The notes under the pieces were generated by a model. It was not told where the DNA came from. It was given only the letters and a program-made list of their open reading frames with translations, and did not search any database. A DNA stretch of 64,000 nt from Paenibacillus albidus. GTDB taxonomy: Bacteria; Bacillota; Bacilli; Paenibacillales; Paenibacillaceae. Positions 42,988 to 52,430 of the stretch are shown here, piece after piece. The stretch is taken from assembly GCF_014644435.1 (NCBI RefSeq), contig NZ_BMKR01000018.1:1-64000 (forward strand), written 5' to 3'. Positions within the stretch are counted from its first letter, which is position 1. The number at the start of each line of letters is the position of its first letter. The translations under genes and the position numbers were made by a program.

Positions 42988-43378
42988 ATCACATCTATTA
43001 TTCGGATTGAAAAATCGAGTCCATAGGTGGCGAGTTTCATCAATGCCGGACAAACCTCCACCCAAACCATCCCAACGCCATAGAACCTCATGTCCCTTGA
43101 GATGCAGCCCTCCAAACCACTCGTCGATGCCCCCTGTACAGCCATGCGGCCCGCTGACCCATCCAGTACTCGATCATGAACGGCCTGAAGCGTAGTCTGT
43201 TCCATAATGCCAAGACCGTTCCGCTCCGAAGGCAGCCGCATGAGATGCGCTGTGAAGGCTCATAGGCAAAAGGCGGGCCGGAGGCTGCCTGTTCTGCCTT
43301 CTTGTTTGCCAGCAGATCAGCCATTTGAACCGGATCAGGAGAAGCATACGCCTGCCAGAGTTCGCTTCCGAGCTCCAT
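42980..43378 (-). pseudogene. decayed coding remnant, several frameshifts
   Basis: On the minus strand three frames each show protein-like stretches in succession: MELGSELWQAYASPDPVQ from 43378, then SERNGLGIMEQTTLQAVHDR near 43220-43160, then GGIDEWFGGLHLKGHEVLWR near 43130-43070, ending at a stop about 42979. Together they look like one small gene broken by at least two frameshifts. I do not recognise the family, and the reconstruction is tentative. The rest of 42988-43581 has no convincing gene; a short plus-strand frame at 43325-43558 is probably chance. Confidence 0.4.
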
Positions 43379-43581
43379 TTCTTGTTACCCGATCTCAGGT
43401 CCCGGGTAAGGTCTGAAGCTGTGCTGGAAGTTCTTAGTAGAGATTACACTTGTGGACAAAGCCTTCGAGCCCACCTTGATCGACTTACAATAATTAAAGA
43501 ATTGGCTTACTACAATCAAACAGTACTTAACAAGATGTCACGGATGATAAACCTGTAAGTACTACTCCTGACTCAACATTT

Positions 43582-44089
43582 TCAATGAGTTTGCTCTTTC
43601 ATAATCGTAAATGAGCCGTCGTTTCGGTTCTGGAATACAAGATGCTGCTTAATGCTACCTATGTAGTCGGATAGCAAAAATTCGTTGTTGCCGATCTGGT
43701 GCAGTCCTGAACCGTCCAGACGAATGGCGAATGTTCCTCCCATTTCCATGTTTTCAGCACTTGCGGTGAAATACACCCATTCATGCTGGATGTCCAACAG
43801 CTCAAGTTCCCAACCGATTATTTTACGAATAATTTGATGTCTCGTAATTCTCAAAAAGGATATTGCTGTAATTACCGTTCAGGACCGGATAAGTCTTCGT
43901 CTTGTCAGGACTGGCAACCGTCTTGTACAGCCCCTCATTTGCTTTTGCCCAAAAGATTGTCAACGGTTCCAAGGGCTTTGTATAAGCGATTTGTTGGACT
44001 TTAATCTTTAATTCAGGTGCTTGTTCTAGATTTGGAGCGATTTGAGTTGCCCATAATTCGAACTTTTTCTCCTGGTACAAATATTCCAC
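43582..44089 (-). pseudogene. frameshifted gene fragment
   Basis: Two overlapping minus-strand frames join into one protein. The first, from GTG 44089, ends at NILFENYETSNYS followed by TAA near 43835. The second carries on as KIIGWELELLDIQHEWVYFT to FTIMKEQTH at 43582. Removing one T at the TCGTAAAA junction restores SKIIGW in one continuous frame of about 168 codons. The C-terminal part (AENMEMGGTFAIRLDGSGLHQ) resembles blade-like repeats of DUF5050/TolB-type proteins. It has no signal peptide, so it may also be truncated at the 5' end. Confidence 0.6.
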
Positions 44090-44231
44090 ATAAAAGACTA
44101 TATTCCTCTACTTTTACATAATCAGTAAACAAAATGAATATATATTGAAAACGGTCTCTACAGAGAAAAGGATCACAGAGCGGAATAATAAGCCGCCTGT
44201 GATCCTGCTATTGATTGTATATTAAAATGAA

Positions 44232-44999
44232 TTAGAATACCTCGTAATTATGGCCATAATTATTATCCCAATACGTTTGCCCGCCAGTTGTATACGAAAT
44301 CGTATATTTAACATTTGTAGCATCCGGAACATTGAAACTGTAGCTCCATCTTTCAACACTATCGAAATTATTCACGGAGCCATTAAAAGTGGCGTAGCCC
44401 TCATGAGTCGTTGCCCAGTCGTCCGTTGTGTACAGTACTTTTACTGTTTTCGCCGGATTTAGGTTTTTCACATAGATATTTCCGCTAAATTCACCATTGC
44501 TCAGGGTACTATTGGCGTTAAGCACATTTGGTGTTCCCAAAATCACAGAACTTAGGGGAACTGTATGATTCACTTCATTGTAATAATTCGCTCCCCCGTT
44601 GTTATCCCAATAGGTCTGGTTATTCACTTCGTATTTAATTGCGAATTTTATGAAGCTCAGATTCTTCAACTCTAAATGATCTATTGAGGAATCAGTTCTG
44701 GAAATGCCAAAATGCCATTTCTCACGGTTTACATCCGCCGACCCTACATAAGACGCACTCGTATCATACCAGTTTGTGTTATCTGTCGTGTAATGGACAG
44801 TTACATTCTTCGAGGGTCCCAGATTAGCAACATCAATATTTCCGCTGAATCCGACATATCCAGGTTTATAAATAACGCTGACATCCGAGTCAATGAGCTT
44901 TACCTCATCACCGCTGGCAAATGCTGATCCAGCAAAAGATACACCAAAAATCAGAGTAAACATCATCAATCCAGCAAATAGTTTTTTCATTACTTTCAC
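44232..44999 (-). CDS. secreted protein with two CBM21-like carbohydrate-binding modules
   Basis: A 255-residue exported protein: a Sec signal peptide (to about residue 28, AFA) followed by two tandem modules of about 110 residues. Each ends in the CBM21 signature YWDNNxGxNY: TYWDNNGGANYYNE near residue 130 and TYWDNNYGHNYEVF at the C-terminus. Each also has NVTVHYTTDN or VKVLYTTDDW and a W-x-F/Y core. No catalytic domain is present, so it probably binds starch, glycogen or a related glucan outside the cell. The start is GTG, with GAGGAG eight bases before it. Confidence 0.85.
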   Translation of the reverse strand: MKVMKKLFAGLMMFTLIFGVSFAGSAFASGDEVKLIDSDVSVIYKPGYVGFSGNIDVANLGPSKNVTVHYTTDNTNWYDTSASYVGSADVNREKWHFGISRTDSSIDHLELKNLSFIKFAIKYEVNNQTYWDNNGGANYYNEVNHTVPLSSVILGTPNVLNANSTLSNGEFSGNIYVKNLNPAKTVKVLYTTDDWATTHEGYATFNGSVNNFDSVERWSYSFNVPDATNVKYTISYTTGGQTYWDNNYGHNYEVF

Positions 45000-45300
45000 A
45001 GTTCTCGCTCCTCTATTTTTAAATTTTTCACACCTGACTCTGAGTCGACGAGGAAGACATACATTGGTACGCTTTATTTTTCTTTCATCCCTCCTTTAAC
45101 ACTTCGAAAAAAAGTTGTAATTTACAGAAAGGAAATCATTTCCTATTAACAGGATAACTTTAGCTAAAAAATATGTAAATAGTTAATAAGTAACATAATT
45201 TGTATATTAAACTATGACATATTTTGTAATAAAAAGTCTAAATAACAGGAATTCAGCACCAACTAGATATTGCGTGCCTCTGGGCACGCAAACAACAATA

Positions 45301-45323
45301 AAAAAAGCCGCCAATATGGCGGC
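45301..45323 (-). terminator. terminator downstream of the GNAT gene
   Basis: GCCGCC (45307-45312)/GGCGGC (45318-45323) with loop AATAT, followed on the minus strand by a T-run of eight. The interval between it and 45468 holds a short frame of about 30 codons without a clear ribosome site. The 45000-45300 part is AT-rich upstream DNA of the CBM21 gene with no gene seen. Confidence 0.65.
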
Positions 45324-45467
45324 CTTCAAGAGATAACACCGTCAACAATCTGATCGCTTCAACTCCCATCCGCGTCGGATGTTGCCCCAACAGAATCTCC
45401 CGTGATAGTTACCTTGTTGGGCTTACCTCCAAAATACTGGCTATTGCTCAAACGTCCTACTTACTCA

Positions 45468-46004
45468 CTACAGATCGGCGGGATTAATTATGGCCAGAAC
45501 CTGATGATCCTCCCACACCCCGTTGATTTTCACATTGCTTCGGGAGATGCCTTCTTTGTGGAACCCGGCATTCTCAAGCACTCGGATCGATCCGGGATTC
45601 CGGGGAGAGGCTTCCCCTATGATCCGGTGAAACTTCAGCTCGACGAAGGCATAGCGTACCACCTGCTTCACAGCCTCCGTCATATAGCCCTTCCCGTTAT
45701 AGTCCTGATCTAGGCTGTATCCGATCATACAGCTCTGAAGCGGGCCCCGCGCCACAAAGGAAAGTCCTATGTTACCAATAATCCGGTCGTCCTCTGTGTG
45801 GCATACCATGAAGTCATATTTCCGGTCCTCCGCTCTGTCGGCCTTACTCTTAATAATCATTTGGAGCTGGTGCTCCTCCGTATAGACCTCCAGGTTGCTT
45901 GGCGAAAATTTCTCAAAAAACTCCCGATTGTGCTTGTACATAGCTGTCAATTCTTCGGCGTCCGCATCCTCCGGGAACCGGACGTACACTCGCTGCTCTG
46001 ACAT
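45468..46004 (-). CDS. GNAT-family N-acetyltransferase (RimJ/RimL type)
   Basis: A 178-residue acetyltransferase resembling ribosomal-protein alanine N-acetyltransferases RimJ/RimL. Seen: RVYVRFPEDADAEELTAMY at the N-terminus, acetyl-CoA-binding motif A region IGYSLDQDYNGKGYMTEAVK (about 105-124), and the C-terminal RIIGEASPRNPGSIRVLENA with GFHKEGISR. The start at 46004 lies 9 bases after GGGG; ATGs at 46013 and 46019 are also in frame. Substrate may be a ribosomal protein or a small molecule. Confidence 0.87.
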   Translation of the reverse strand: MSEQRVYVRFPEDADAEELTAMYKHNREFFEKFSPSNLEVYTEEHQLQMIIKSKADRAEDRKYDFMVCHTEDDRIIGNIGLSFVARGPLQSCMIGYSLDQDYNGKGYMTEAVKQVVRYAFVELKFHRIIGEASPRNPGSIRVLENAGFHKEGISRSNVKINGVWEDHQVLAIINPADL

Positions 46005-46212
46005 CTGCACCATCCCCACAAACCATTATATTTGGATAATTATATCACAGAATAAATGGTTCAGATATTGAAATGCAGTACCTGAATCACCTTAGGATGA
46101 GTATCGATTTGCACTAGTACTCCATCAGCCTTTAAAAGATGGGAATAGACGGCGCATTCGAAAGCTACCTCCCGGGAGGCACGCTGTAAACCTAGAGCGA
46201 AGATCGCTAGAG

Positions 46213-46392
46213 TGCACTTTATACATCAGTATGAGGAAAAGGAGGCTCGTTTTAGGATTTCAGTGTATTTGGTGCAGCAGGAACCGCAGCATGAGCCGAA
46301 AAGTGCTTTATGGCTATCCTTTGAATGTACAAAATACATCATGATGAATGTTTGAGTCTCGTTTAAACCATTCTGATGTACTATATACATTA
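46213..46392. repeat. degenerate intergenic repeats, TGYACNNNATACAT units
   Basis: Three direct copies of a short motif occur in a gene-free stretch: TGCACTTTATACATCA (46213-46228), TGTACAAAATACATCA (46326-46341) and TGTACTATATACATTA (46377-46392). An inverted related copy lies near 46264-46276. The flanks of the direct copies are also loosely alike. The interval 46005-46565 shows no gene otherwise. Confidence 0.5.
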
Positions 46393-46453
46393 GAACAAAT
46401 TGAAGGCTGGTATTTTTAATCTGCTGCTGTACTAGGCTGCTTCCTTTCAAACA

Positions 46454-46490
46454 CAAACATCCCGCCAGTAAATTTCTGATGGGATGTTTG
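46454..46490. terminator. hairpin downstream of the metallopeptidase gene
   Basis: CAAACATCCC (46454-46463) pairs with GGGATGTTTG (46481-46490), 17-nt loop, about 75 nt past the stop of the minus-strand gene. T-runs are short on either side, so termination is plausible but not strong. Confidence 0.45.
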
Positions 46491-46565
46491 TATAACACCT
46501 TACTTATTCCAGCGACCTGTTTTCAGTCACAAACATTTCATTCAACCTGAGCAGCCGGTCTACAT

Positions 46566-48479
46566 TTACTGTGAAACCGGGATGAGACGGATGTAATCCA
46601 GTTCGGCATAACCTGCGCTTCCTTTGGACAGGCGGATAGTGTTGGCACCGTTGTTCAAATTGACTGTCGTTGACACAGTGCCGAATTGCCCCCATCCCGC
46701 CGTGGCTGGATAACTGAGGGTCAACGTCGATCCATTATTAACGTTCATACTTTGGGTCGACTCGGTTCCAGTCCCGTTTGCATAGCGGACCTCCAGCTTA
46801 TAAGGACCTGCCCCCGCTGCCTGAACAGTGAATTGAACGTAGCTGTCCGCATAATCAATCTGACCTATATATTTGCCGGCCGAAGCTCCAGCCGCTTCAT
46901 TGACGTTAGCATTATTCACTGTCGCGCCTTCCGCTTCATAAATGGCAGCTGGACTCGACACATCTCCCAGTTTAAGTGAAAAGGACTTGAGAACAGGTTC
47001 ACTCGCCTCATCATAGTCTCTCAGCTTGACTGTGAAGTTATAGGTGGACTGCGGTGCCCCAGACGCCACCGTACCGCTGATCGCTCCGGTAAAGCGGTTT
47101 AGCGAAAGGCCGGGCGGCAGGCTTCCGCTCTCAAGCGTCCAGTCATAGAACGGCACCCCTCCCTTGGCTATCAGCTGTGCCGTATAGCTTTTCCCTTGAG
47201 TTCCATTCGGGATAACGCTCGTAGTAATCGATGGCGCCAGGAATGGAGTCAGATTCTTGTTTAGCTTCCAGCCTGCATTCTCCGCTATCAGCAGGGAAAG
47301 CTTGGTCTGCAGCCATCTTCGGGTAGGAAAGAAATGGTTCCAGCCTCCGCTCTGCCCACTAATCCGATCCCAGCTGGCCTGATCACCAGGAATGTGATAG
47401 CTGTTATCCAGTTTCACTGCATGGCCCTGGTAAGCAATCACTTCCGGATCATTGGTACCGTTGCTGTTATAATAAGCAACCATCCCGGGCCAACTGTCGC
47501 TGTATGCGAAGCCGTGACCAAATTCATGCATGATCAGGCCATAGACATCGGTGACCTGGCTGAGGTCCGTCTTATACCAATCATCATCGTTGATCGAAGT
47601 AAAGACGTTGGTATTCTCATAGAAATCAAGTGCCGCCCCAAGTGAACGGTGCAAATTCCCAGGGGCATTGCCCCCATTAATTTTGTGATATTTTCCGTTG
47701 TTGGAGGACCAGCCTGTGGAGTAAGGACCATTGATTCCCCGCAGGAAAATCCACTCTCCCTTAAAAGGGGCATTGTTAGTTACCGTTGTGTTGCCGTTAA
47801 AATTGTCGTTGGGTACAATATTGACCTCGTCTCCGGCAGGAACCGTATCAAAGGACGGAAGATCCAGAAAGTAGAAATAATCCTTGATCGCCCGCTCTGC
47901 GGCGGTTCGGATTCCGGGATCGTCAAAATAATGATTAACGGTGTCATAACGGTAATCAAACACTAGCGGAAAAGTGCTGTCTGTGTTGTCGTCCTGATCG
48001 AGAACCCGAATCGGCATCGTCTGGGTTCTCGTGTTGCCGTTGTTTTCACGGATTTGCATTGAAAGCGTATAGTTCTCCACACTACCTGCATCGCCAACCC
48101 GGTCAGGAGCAATTTCGAGCAGAAAGCTTTTGGACTCCGCAGCGTTTGCGAACCTCAGCGTCTTGGTCGCACCGTTTGCAGACAGGGTACTGGGCAAATC
48201 CATCATCAGCCGGGAAGAGCCTTCGGCCTGCAGTGTTACCGTAAGGGGATATACAGCATTCGCCGGTGGCTTAACAGTAAGTTTGATATAGGGATTCGCC
48301 AGATAACCCTGCCAGTCTACCAGATCAACCCCATATCCGTTCACCTCACGTTCGAATATATCTATCACTGACAGCTCGTTGGCAGCAGCAGCGCTGACTT
48401 TACTTCCTGTCTCTCCATTCAAGAATGTTAAACCCAATACCATGGTAGAGCACAACAGCAAGCTGACTCCTCTTCGCAT
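46566..48479 (-). CDS. secreted zincin-type metallopeptidase-like protein with Ig-like and carbohydrate-binding modules
   Basis: A 637-residue exported protein. A Sec signal peptide ends near residue 32 (SAAA). A beta-rich N-terminal domain follows (about 35-165). The putative peptidase domain has HEFGH at 318-322, in GLIMHEFGHGFAYSDSW, the HExxH zinc motif with Glu319 as the predicted catalytic base. A putative Ig (He_PIG) domain spans about 420-510 (GSLPPGLSLNRFTGAISGTV). A C-terminal CBM6/35-like module (IYEAEGATVNNANVNEAAGA to AELDYIRLIPVS) follows. The architecture suggests a protease or glycopeptidase targeted to glycans. The peptidase family is not assigned. It is 60 bp downstream of the next secreted gene, likely the same transcript. 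Confidence 0.8.
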   Translation of the reverse strand: MRRGVSLLLCSTMVLGLTFLNGETGSKVSAAAANELSVIDIFEREVNGYGVDLVDWQGYLANPYIKLTVKPPANAVYPLTVTLQAEGSSRLMMDLPSTLSANGATKTLRFANAAESKSFLLEIAPDRVGDAGSVENYTLSMQIRENNGNTRTQTMPIRVLDQDDNTDSTFPLVFDYRYDTVNHYFDDPGIRTAAERAIKDYFYFLDLPSFDTVPAGDEVNIVPNDNFNGNTTVTNNAPFKGEWIFLRGINGPYSTGWSSNNGKYHKINGGNAPGNLHRSLGAALDFYENTNVFTSINDDDWYKTDLSQVTDVYGLIMHEFGHGFAYSDSWPGMVAYYNSNGTNDPEVIAYQGHAVKLDNSYHIPGDQASWDRISGQSGGWNHFFPTRRWLQTKLSLLIAENAGWKLNKNLTPFLAPSITTSVIPNGTQGKSYTAQLIAKGGVPFYDWTLESGSLPPGLSLNRFTGAISGTVASGAPQSTYNFTVKLRDYDEASEPVLKSFSLKLGDVSSPAAIYEAEGATVNNANVNEAAGASAGKYIGQIDYADSYVQFTVQAAGAGPYKLEVRYANGTGTESTQSMNVNNGSTLTLSYPATAGWGQFGTVSTTVNLNNGANTIRLSKGSAGYAELDYIRLIPVSQ

Positions 48480-48539
48480 TCAGATTACCTCCGTTTCTTG
48501 AACAGACTGATACTGCACAGTTTTCCTGCAGCTCCCTTT

Positions 48540-51500
48540 TTATGGATGGTCAATTGAATCTTGGGGAGTTTCAGGAGTTTCAGGAGTTTCAGGAGCTTCA
48601 GTTGTTTCAGATGATTCAGGCTGTATCAACGAGTCTTCCTCGGAGGGAATGTCCAGCGGCTGGTTTCCTCCGAACAGAGCGGTGATTTCAGAGGCGCTCA
48701 GTGCACGGCTGTATATGATAAAATCATCCACGGCTCCATCCAGATTCGGATCGTCGTACTGGGATTTCCCGATATAATTTTGACTGGTGGATCCCAGACT
48801 GGACGGTTTCAGGGTCATGCCTGTGTTGACCGCGACTTGTACCCCGTCGACATACATCCGACCCGTATTGCCTGACATTGTCACAGCCACATGCTTCCAT
48901 TGTCCCGTTACCAGCGGTGAGGATGATGTAAGCTGCTGCTCACTGCCATTACCTTCACTCGTAATCGCAAACCTCATCCCCCCGCCATCGCCGCTCTGCG
49001 GGGCCAGGAACATATAGCTATCGGTTCCCGTTCCAAAATCAAAGATCCGGGACCAGTCGCTGTTGGCGGTAATACGTACCCAGGCAGAAACCGTAAAATC
49101 ATTAAGTTGGCTGACCACACCGGCCGGAAGCGAAGCGTAAGCACTGGTACCGCTCAGATTCAGCGCATTGCCGGCTCCGGAGCGTCCGCCCCCCCAGGAA
49201 GTGGTCCCTGTCAGAGCGGCATGGTTGTTGCTGCCGGATGAGTCGGACACAGTGGCTCCGGAAGACTGATTCATGTTGTATTTCACAATTATGCTGGGCG
49301 AGGGAGCGACTGTGCCTTGCTGCACCTTAATTGCATAGCTCGCAGCAGTGCCAATGTTCAGGTTTGCCTTTGCCGGCTGACCACTGACCACTGTGAAGCT
49401 TCCTGAAGCCACATTGTTGACAGTTACGTTATATGTGCCGGGAGCCATTCCTGTAAAGGTCACCATTGTCGAATGAGCTGTGCCCGGTGTAGCATTGCTG
49501 AGCGTAAAGTTGGCGCTGTTCTTCGCTTTGGCTACCGTTGCCGAGGTGTATCTGTCCCGGCCGAGCTCCATACCCCATTTCTCCGTAATCAGGTTCAGGC
49601 GCTGGAACACACCATCCTTAGGAGTGACCACATAGCTGGTGCCATTGTCGGTAACGTCGCAGCCATAGCCATAAACTCCAAAAATCGGATCCACCGCCAC
49701 ATCGGAACTAAGCAGTTTAATGGCCCCAAACAATCCTAAATCTGCTTCACCGGACATGCCTCTCCAGCCATTGAACAGGGGGCCGTTATCCAGACCAAGG
49801 GCTCCATGATTACCCTTCATAGCCTGGTAGGTCCAGGACACAGCACCGATATCGGCGGGGTCCGGGCTGATCTGTCCGGAATTGATAGCACTCAGGTTCG
49901 CAAGCTTTGCAGCATAAGTCAGACGCTGTTCGTATTCCGGCGATGCGGAGTGGTTGCGTACCCAATCATCCATTGCCGTTCCAGCTAGTGAAGCGGTGTA
50001 CTGGAACTGCCACCAAGGCTCCCCATTGATGGTGACCGGGTCGGAGTGGTAATACCAGACCGGCATTTTCCCCCGGACGGCCCGGGTTTTGGTGTTGATT
50101 TTGCTCTTGATGGTTGTATTGTTTTTCATTTTAGCGAGCATATATACGGCTTCCTCACCGGTGTTGTCATAGTTGTATTCCGAGCCGTAAGGATAGGTTG
50201 TATTGGAGAAATTATTGTATTTGGTGTTCATCTTGGCAATGATATCATTCGCCTGAGAGGTGAATCCTTCATCTTGCAGGGCTTTGATAATCTCCGGCGT
50301 GGTCACTTCACCCATCAGCCCTGTGTTCCAGTTATAAGCCACCGGACCGTCGTAAAGCGCCTTCATAATATTGTAAGCCCGCAGCAGATACGTTGAGCTC
50401 GGCTGGCTGTAGGTTACCAGACCGGGATACAGTTTGGAAATCTTGTACATGCTGAAATACGTGTTGTAAATATGAGGATAAGCATAACCCCGGTAGGTAG
50501 GAGTCGTATTGGGTGGGGCCATAAGGAAATCGGGAATTAGATAATCGGTATGATGGTCAGCCATCAGAGTCCCCCAAATTGCGGTTTCCAAATACTTGTC
50601 GACAGCCGTGATTTCTGAAGCCACCGGCTTCTGCACATTTTTTTCGGCCAGGAATTGACCATGCGTATATCCCCAGTCATCGCCCCAGCCCCAGTAGCCG
50701 GCAAAATTATTCCGTTTGGCGTTGTTCTGCATCATCCAATCATCAAACACCTTGTCACGGATATCACCGGGTACATTCCATTGCTGATGATTTACCATAA
50801 ATGTAGCATGACGCTGAAGTGCGGCATCCACTGGCTCGATCGCGTAAAACTGGAGTACTGTTTTCTCGTTGTCTCCATAATTGACGGTGATATTATTCGG
50901 ACCCAGGCGGTTCATTTTTAAAGAATAGAGGTTGTGGTCCCCGGCTGTGTTGCCAAGCGAAGTAAGGGTTGTTTCATTTGGATATTGCGCCGTTACAGAG
51001 GTGACTTCTTTGGAGGTGCGGAGATCGAATTTGGCTGTCTGGTCGGTTGGGACAATCATGCCAGGCACGACAGAAACATCAACCAAACCTTCAGAGTACA
51101 GCTTGTCTTGGAGGGCTTGTTCATTGGGTGACTTGAAGAACTTGAAAGCATAAGTCTTGCTTGCTCCCGGAGCCAGCGTCAGACTGCTGCTGGGCAGATA
51201 ACCTCTACCCGTGCTTTTGATTACGTTGGAGTGAATGTAATAGACAGAGAGTCCTTCCACCCAGCCGCCCTGATCCCCTGCCCATTTGCTTCCGGGATGA
51301 TCTTGAGTACGCCAGTTGTCCATATATTCAAACCCGGCTCCAGTGGAAGCATCTGGCACCAGAAGCAGAGAAGGTCCAATGCCGCTTGGTCTCTGGGCAG
51401 TTACATAAGAGCTGTTGTTACCAATGAAGGATTGGGTAACCACACGCGTTTCGTAGATTTGCTCGTCACCTCCTCCGGTCCAGAATTCATTAAAGGGAAG

Positions 51501-52013
51501 CGGAAGTCCGAAATCGCCAATTTCCAGCGTTTGATTGCTTGTATTAGTCACCTGAATACTCCACAGCAAGTAATCGCTTACAAGAGAATACGACTCATTC
51601 ACCCGAAAATTGCGGATGCCCTCACTGTTTGCTGAGTTCTGGTAGGTGATATTGACGGTATTACCGGACTGGCTTTGTGTGCGGGCATCGGCGGATTTGC
51701 TTGTCCAGGCTTTAGTCCAGGCCCCATTATTCAGGCGGTACGTAAACATCAATTCACCCAGCCACTGATGATCGCTCGTATTCTGGTTAGGGGCATTGCT
51801 GCTGTTCATGACATAGTTCGTCGGAAAATTGTCGCCGGTCAGTTTCAGACTGGAAATATCGCCATTTGCTCCGGTACTGATATTAAACGTGTTGTTTGAC
51901 AAGGTGTAGGCGGATACTGGCTGAGCAAACGATAAAAAGCCTAAGGCAGTGGCTATTATCGCCGTGCTTAATAGAGTTCTTTTTTTGAAGAAAACTTGAA
52001 TATTTCCCGACAT
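48540..52013 (-). CDS. secreted DUF5695-like protein with C-terminal LamG module
   Basis: An 1157-residue exported protein with a Sec signal (cleavage near VSA, residue 35). Residues 36 to about 880 look like a DUF5695-type glycan-active protein: a beta-sandwich N-terminal part (NNTFNISTGANGDISSLKLT) and an alpha-helical barrel-like part with many Trp/Tyr (YWGWGDDWGYTHGQFLAEKN, AIWGTLMADHHTDYLIPDF). A LamG/concanavalin-like domain follows (about 925-1100; VSDSSGSNNHAALTG, FTVSAWVRI, VAVTMSGNTGRMYVDG). The last 30 residues are an acidic Glu/Thr/Pro tail built from a 9-bp tandem repeat. AAGGAGG precedes the ATG. Glycoside hydrolase activity is likely but the substrate is unknown. Confidence 0.8.
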   Translation of the reverse strand: MSGNIQVFFKKRTLLSTAIIATALGFLSFAQPVSAYTLSNNTFNISTGANGDISSLKLTGDNFPTNYVMNSSNAPNQNTSDHQWLGELMFTYRLNNGAWTKAWTSKSADARTQSQSGNTVNITYQNSANSEGIRNFRVNESYSLVSDYLLWSIQVTNTSNQTLEIGDFGLPLPFNEFWTGGGDEQIYETRVVTQSFIGNNSSYVTAQRPSGIGPSLLLVPDASTGAGFEYMDNWRTQDHPGSKWAGDQGGWVEGLSVYYIHSNVIKSTGRGYLPSSSLTLAPGASKTYAFKFFKSPNEQALQDKLYSEGLVDVSVVPGMIVPTDQTAKFDLRTSKEVTSVTAQYPNETTLTSLGNTAGDHNLYSLKMNRLGPNNITVNYGDNEKTVLQFYAIEPVDAALQRHATFMVNHQQWNVPGDIRDKVFDDWMMQNNAKRNNFAGYWGWGDDWGYTHGQFLAEKNVQKPVASEITAVDKYLETAIWGTLMADHHTDYLIPDFLMAPPNTTPTYRGYAYPHIYNTYFSMYKISKLYPGLVTYSQPSSTYLLRAYNIMKALYDGPVAYNWNTGLMGEVTTPEIIKALQDEGFTSQANDIIAKMNTKYNNFSNTTYPYGSEYNYDNTGEEAVYMLAKMKNNTTIKSKINTKTRAVRGKMPVWYYHSDPVTINGEPWWQFQYTASLAGTAMDDWVRNHSASPEYEQRLTYAAKLANLSAINSGQISPDPADIGAVSWTYQAMKGNHGALGLDNGPLFNGWRGMSGEADLGLFGAIKLLSSDVAVDPIFGVYGYGCDVTDNGTSYVVTPKDGVFQRLNLITEKWGMELGRDRYTSATVAKAKNSANFTLSNATPGTAHSTMVTFTGMAPGTYNVTVNNVASGSFTVVSGQPAKANLNIGTAASYAIKVQQGTVAPSPSIIVKYNMNQSSGATVSDSSGSNNHAALTGTTSWGGGRSGAGNALNLSGTSAYASLPAGVVSQLNDFTVSAWVRITANSDWSRIFDFGTGTDSYMFLAPQSGDGGGMRFAITSEGNGSEQQLTSSSPLVTGQWKHVAVTMSGNTGRMYVDGVQVAVNTGMTLKPSSLGSTSQNYIGKSQYDDPNLDGAVDDFIIYSRALSASEITALFGGNQPLDIPSEEDSLIQPESSETTEAPETPETPETPQDSIDHP
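48565..48600. repeat. 9-bp tandem repeat encoding a Pro-Glu-Thr tail
   Basis: Three copies of GGAGTTTCA and one variant GGAGCTTCA lie head to tail. On the coding strand they specify repeating E-A/T-P near the C-terminus of the DUF5695-like protein, a short low-complexity linker that could vary in length by slippage without frame loss. Confidence 0.8.
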
Positions 52014-52430
52014 GGATTAGCCTCCTTGTGAAGCGGATTATTCAGTATGATTTCTTCTATCTAACTCTCTTGAACTTTTCGGCCAATACGTTAACTCACG
52101 CCCCTTTCTTTTGACTTGTCCCTATTTATATATCCTGTTGCCGCCTGAAAAGAGACATCTGGATAGGGATTGCTAAAATTGTAGGCCGGCCATTTTCTTG
52201 CTTTTTATTTCTTTAATGCCATTTTCTGATAGTCTATTTATTTCTAATAATACAGGTTTCAGTATGAAAAAAAACAAACAATTTCAACTACATTTTTAAC
52301 TATTTCAACCTGCTTGAAGTAGATTGCGTCGCACTCACGATAGGAATCCAGGAAATTAGTCTTCAATAAACAATAACCCATATCACCTTTCTGCCATATT
52401 CTAATGAAAACGGCAAAAAGGTGGATAACG

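Noticed and set aside
43325..43558. Plus-strand frame of 77 codons ending LTIIKELAYYNQTVLNKMSR
   Set aside because: The C-terminal part looks protein-like, but the N-terminal half overlaps the minus-strand remnant, no ribosome site is present and no family is recognised.
45370..45466. Minus-strand frame of about 30 codons starting TTG (SNSQYFGGKPNKVTITGDS)
   Set aside because: Protein-like but too short, with no clear ribosome site. It may be the tail of a lost gene.
46226..46498. Minus-strand frame of 90 codons
   Set aside because: It overlaps the intergenic repeats and a hairpin and is Cys/Ser/His-rich without any family signal. Treated as non-coding.
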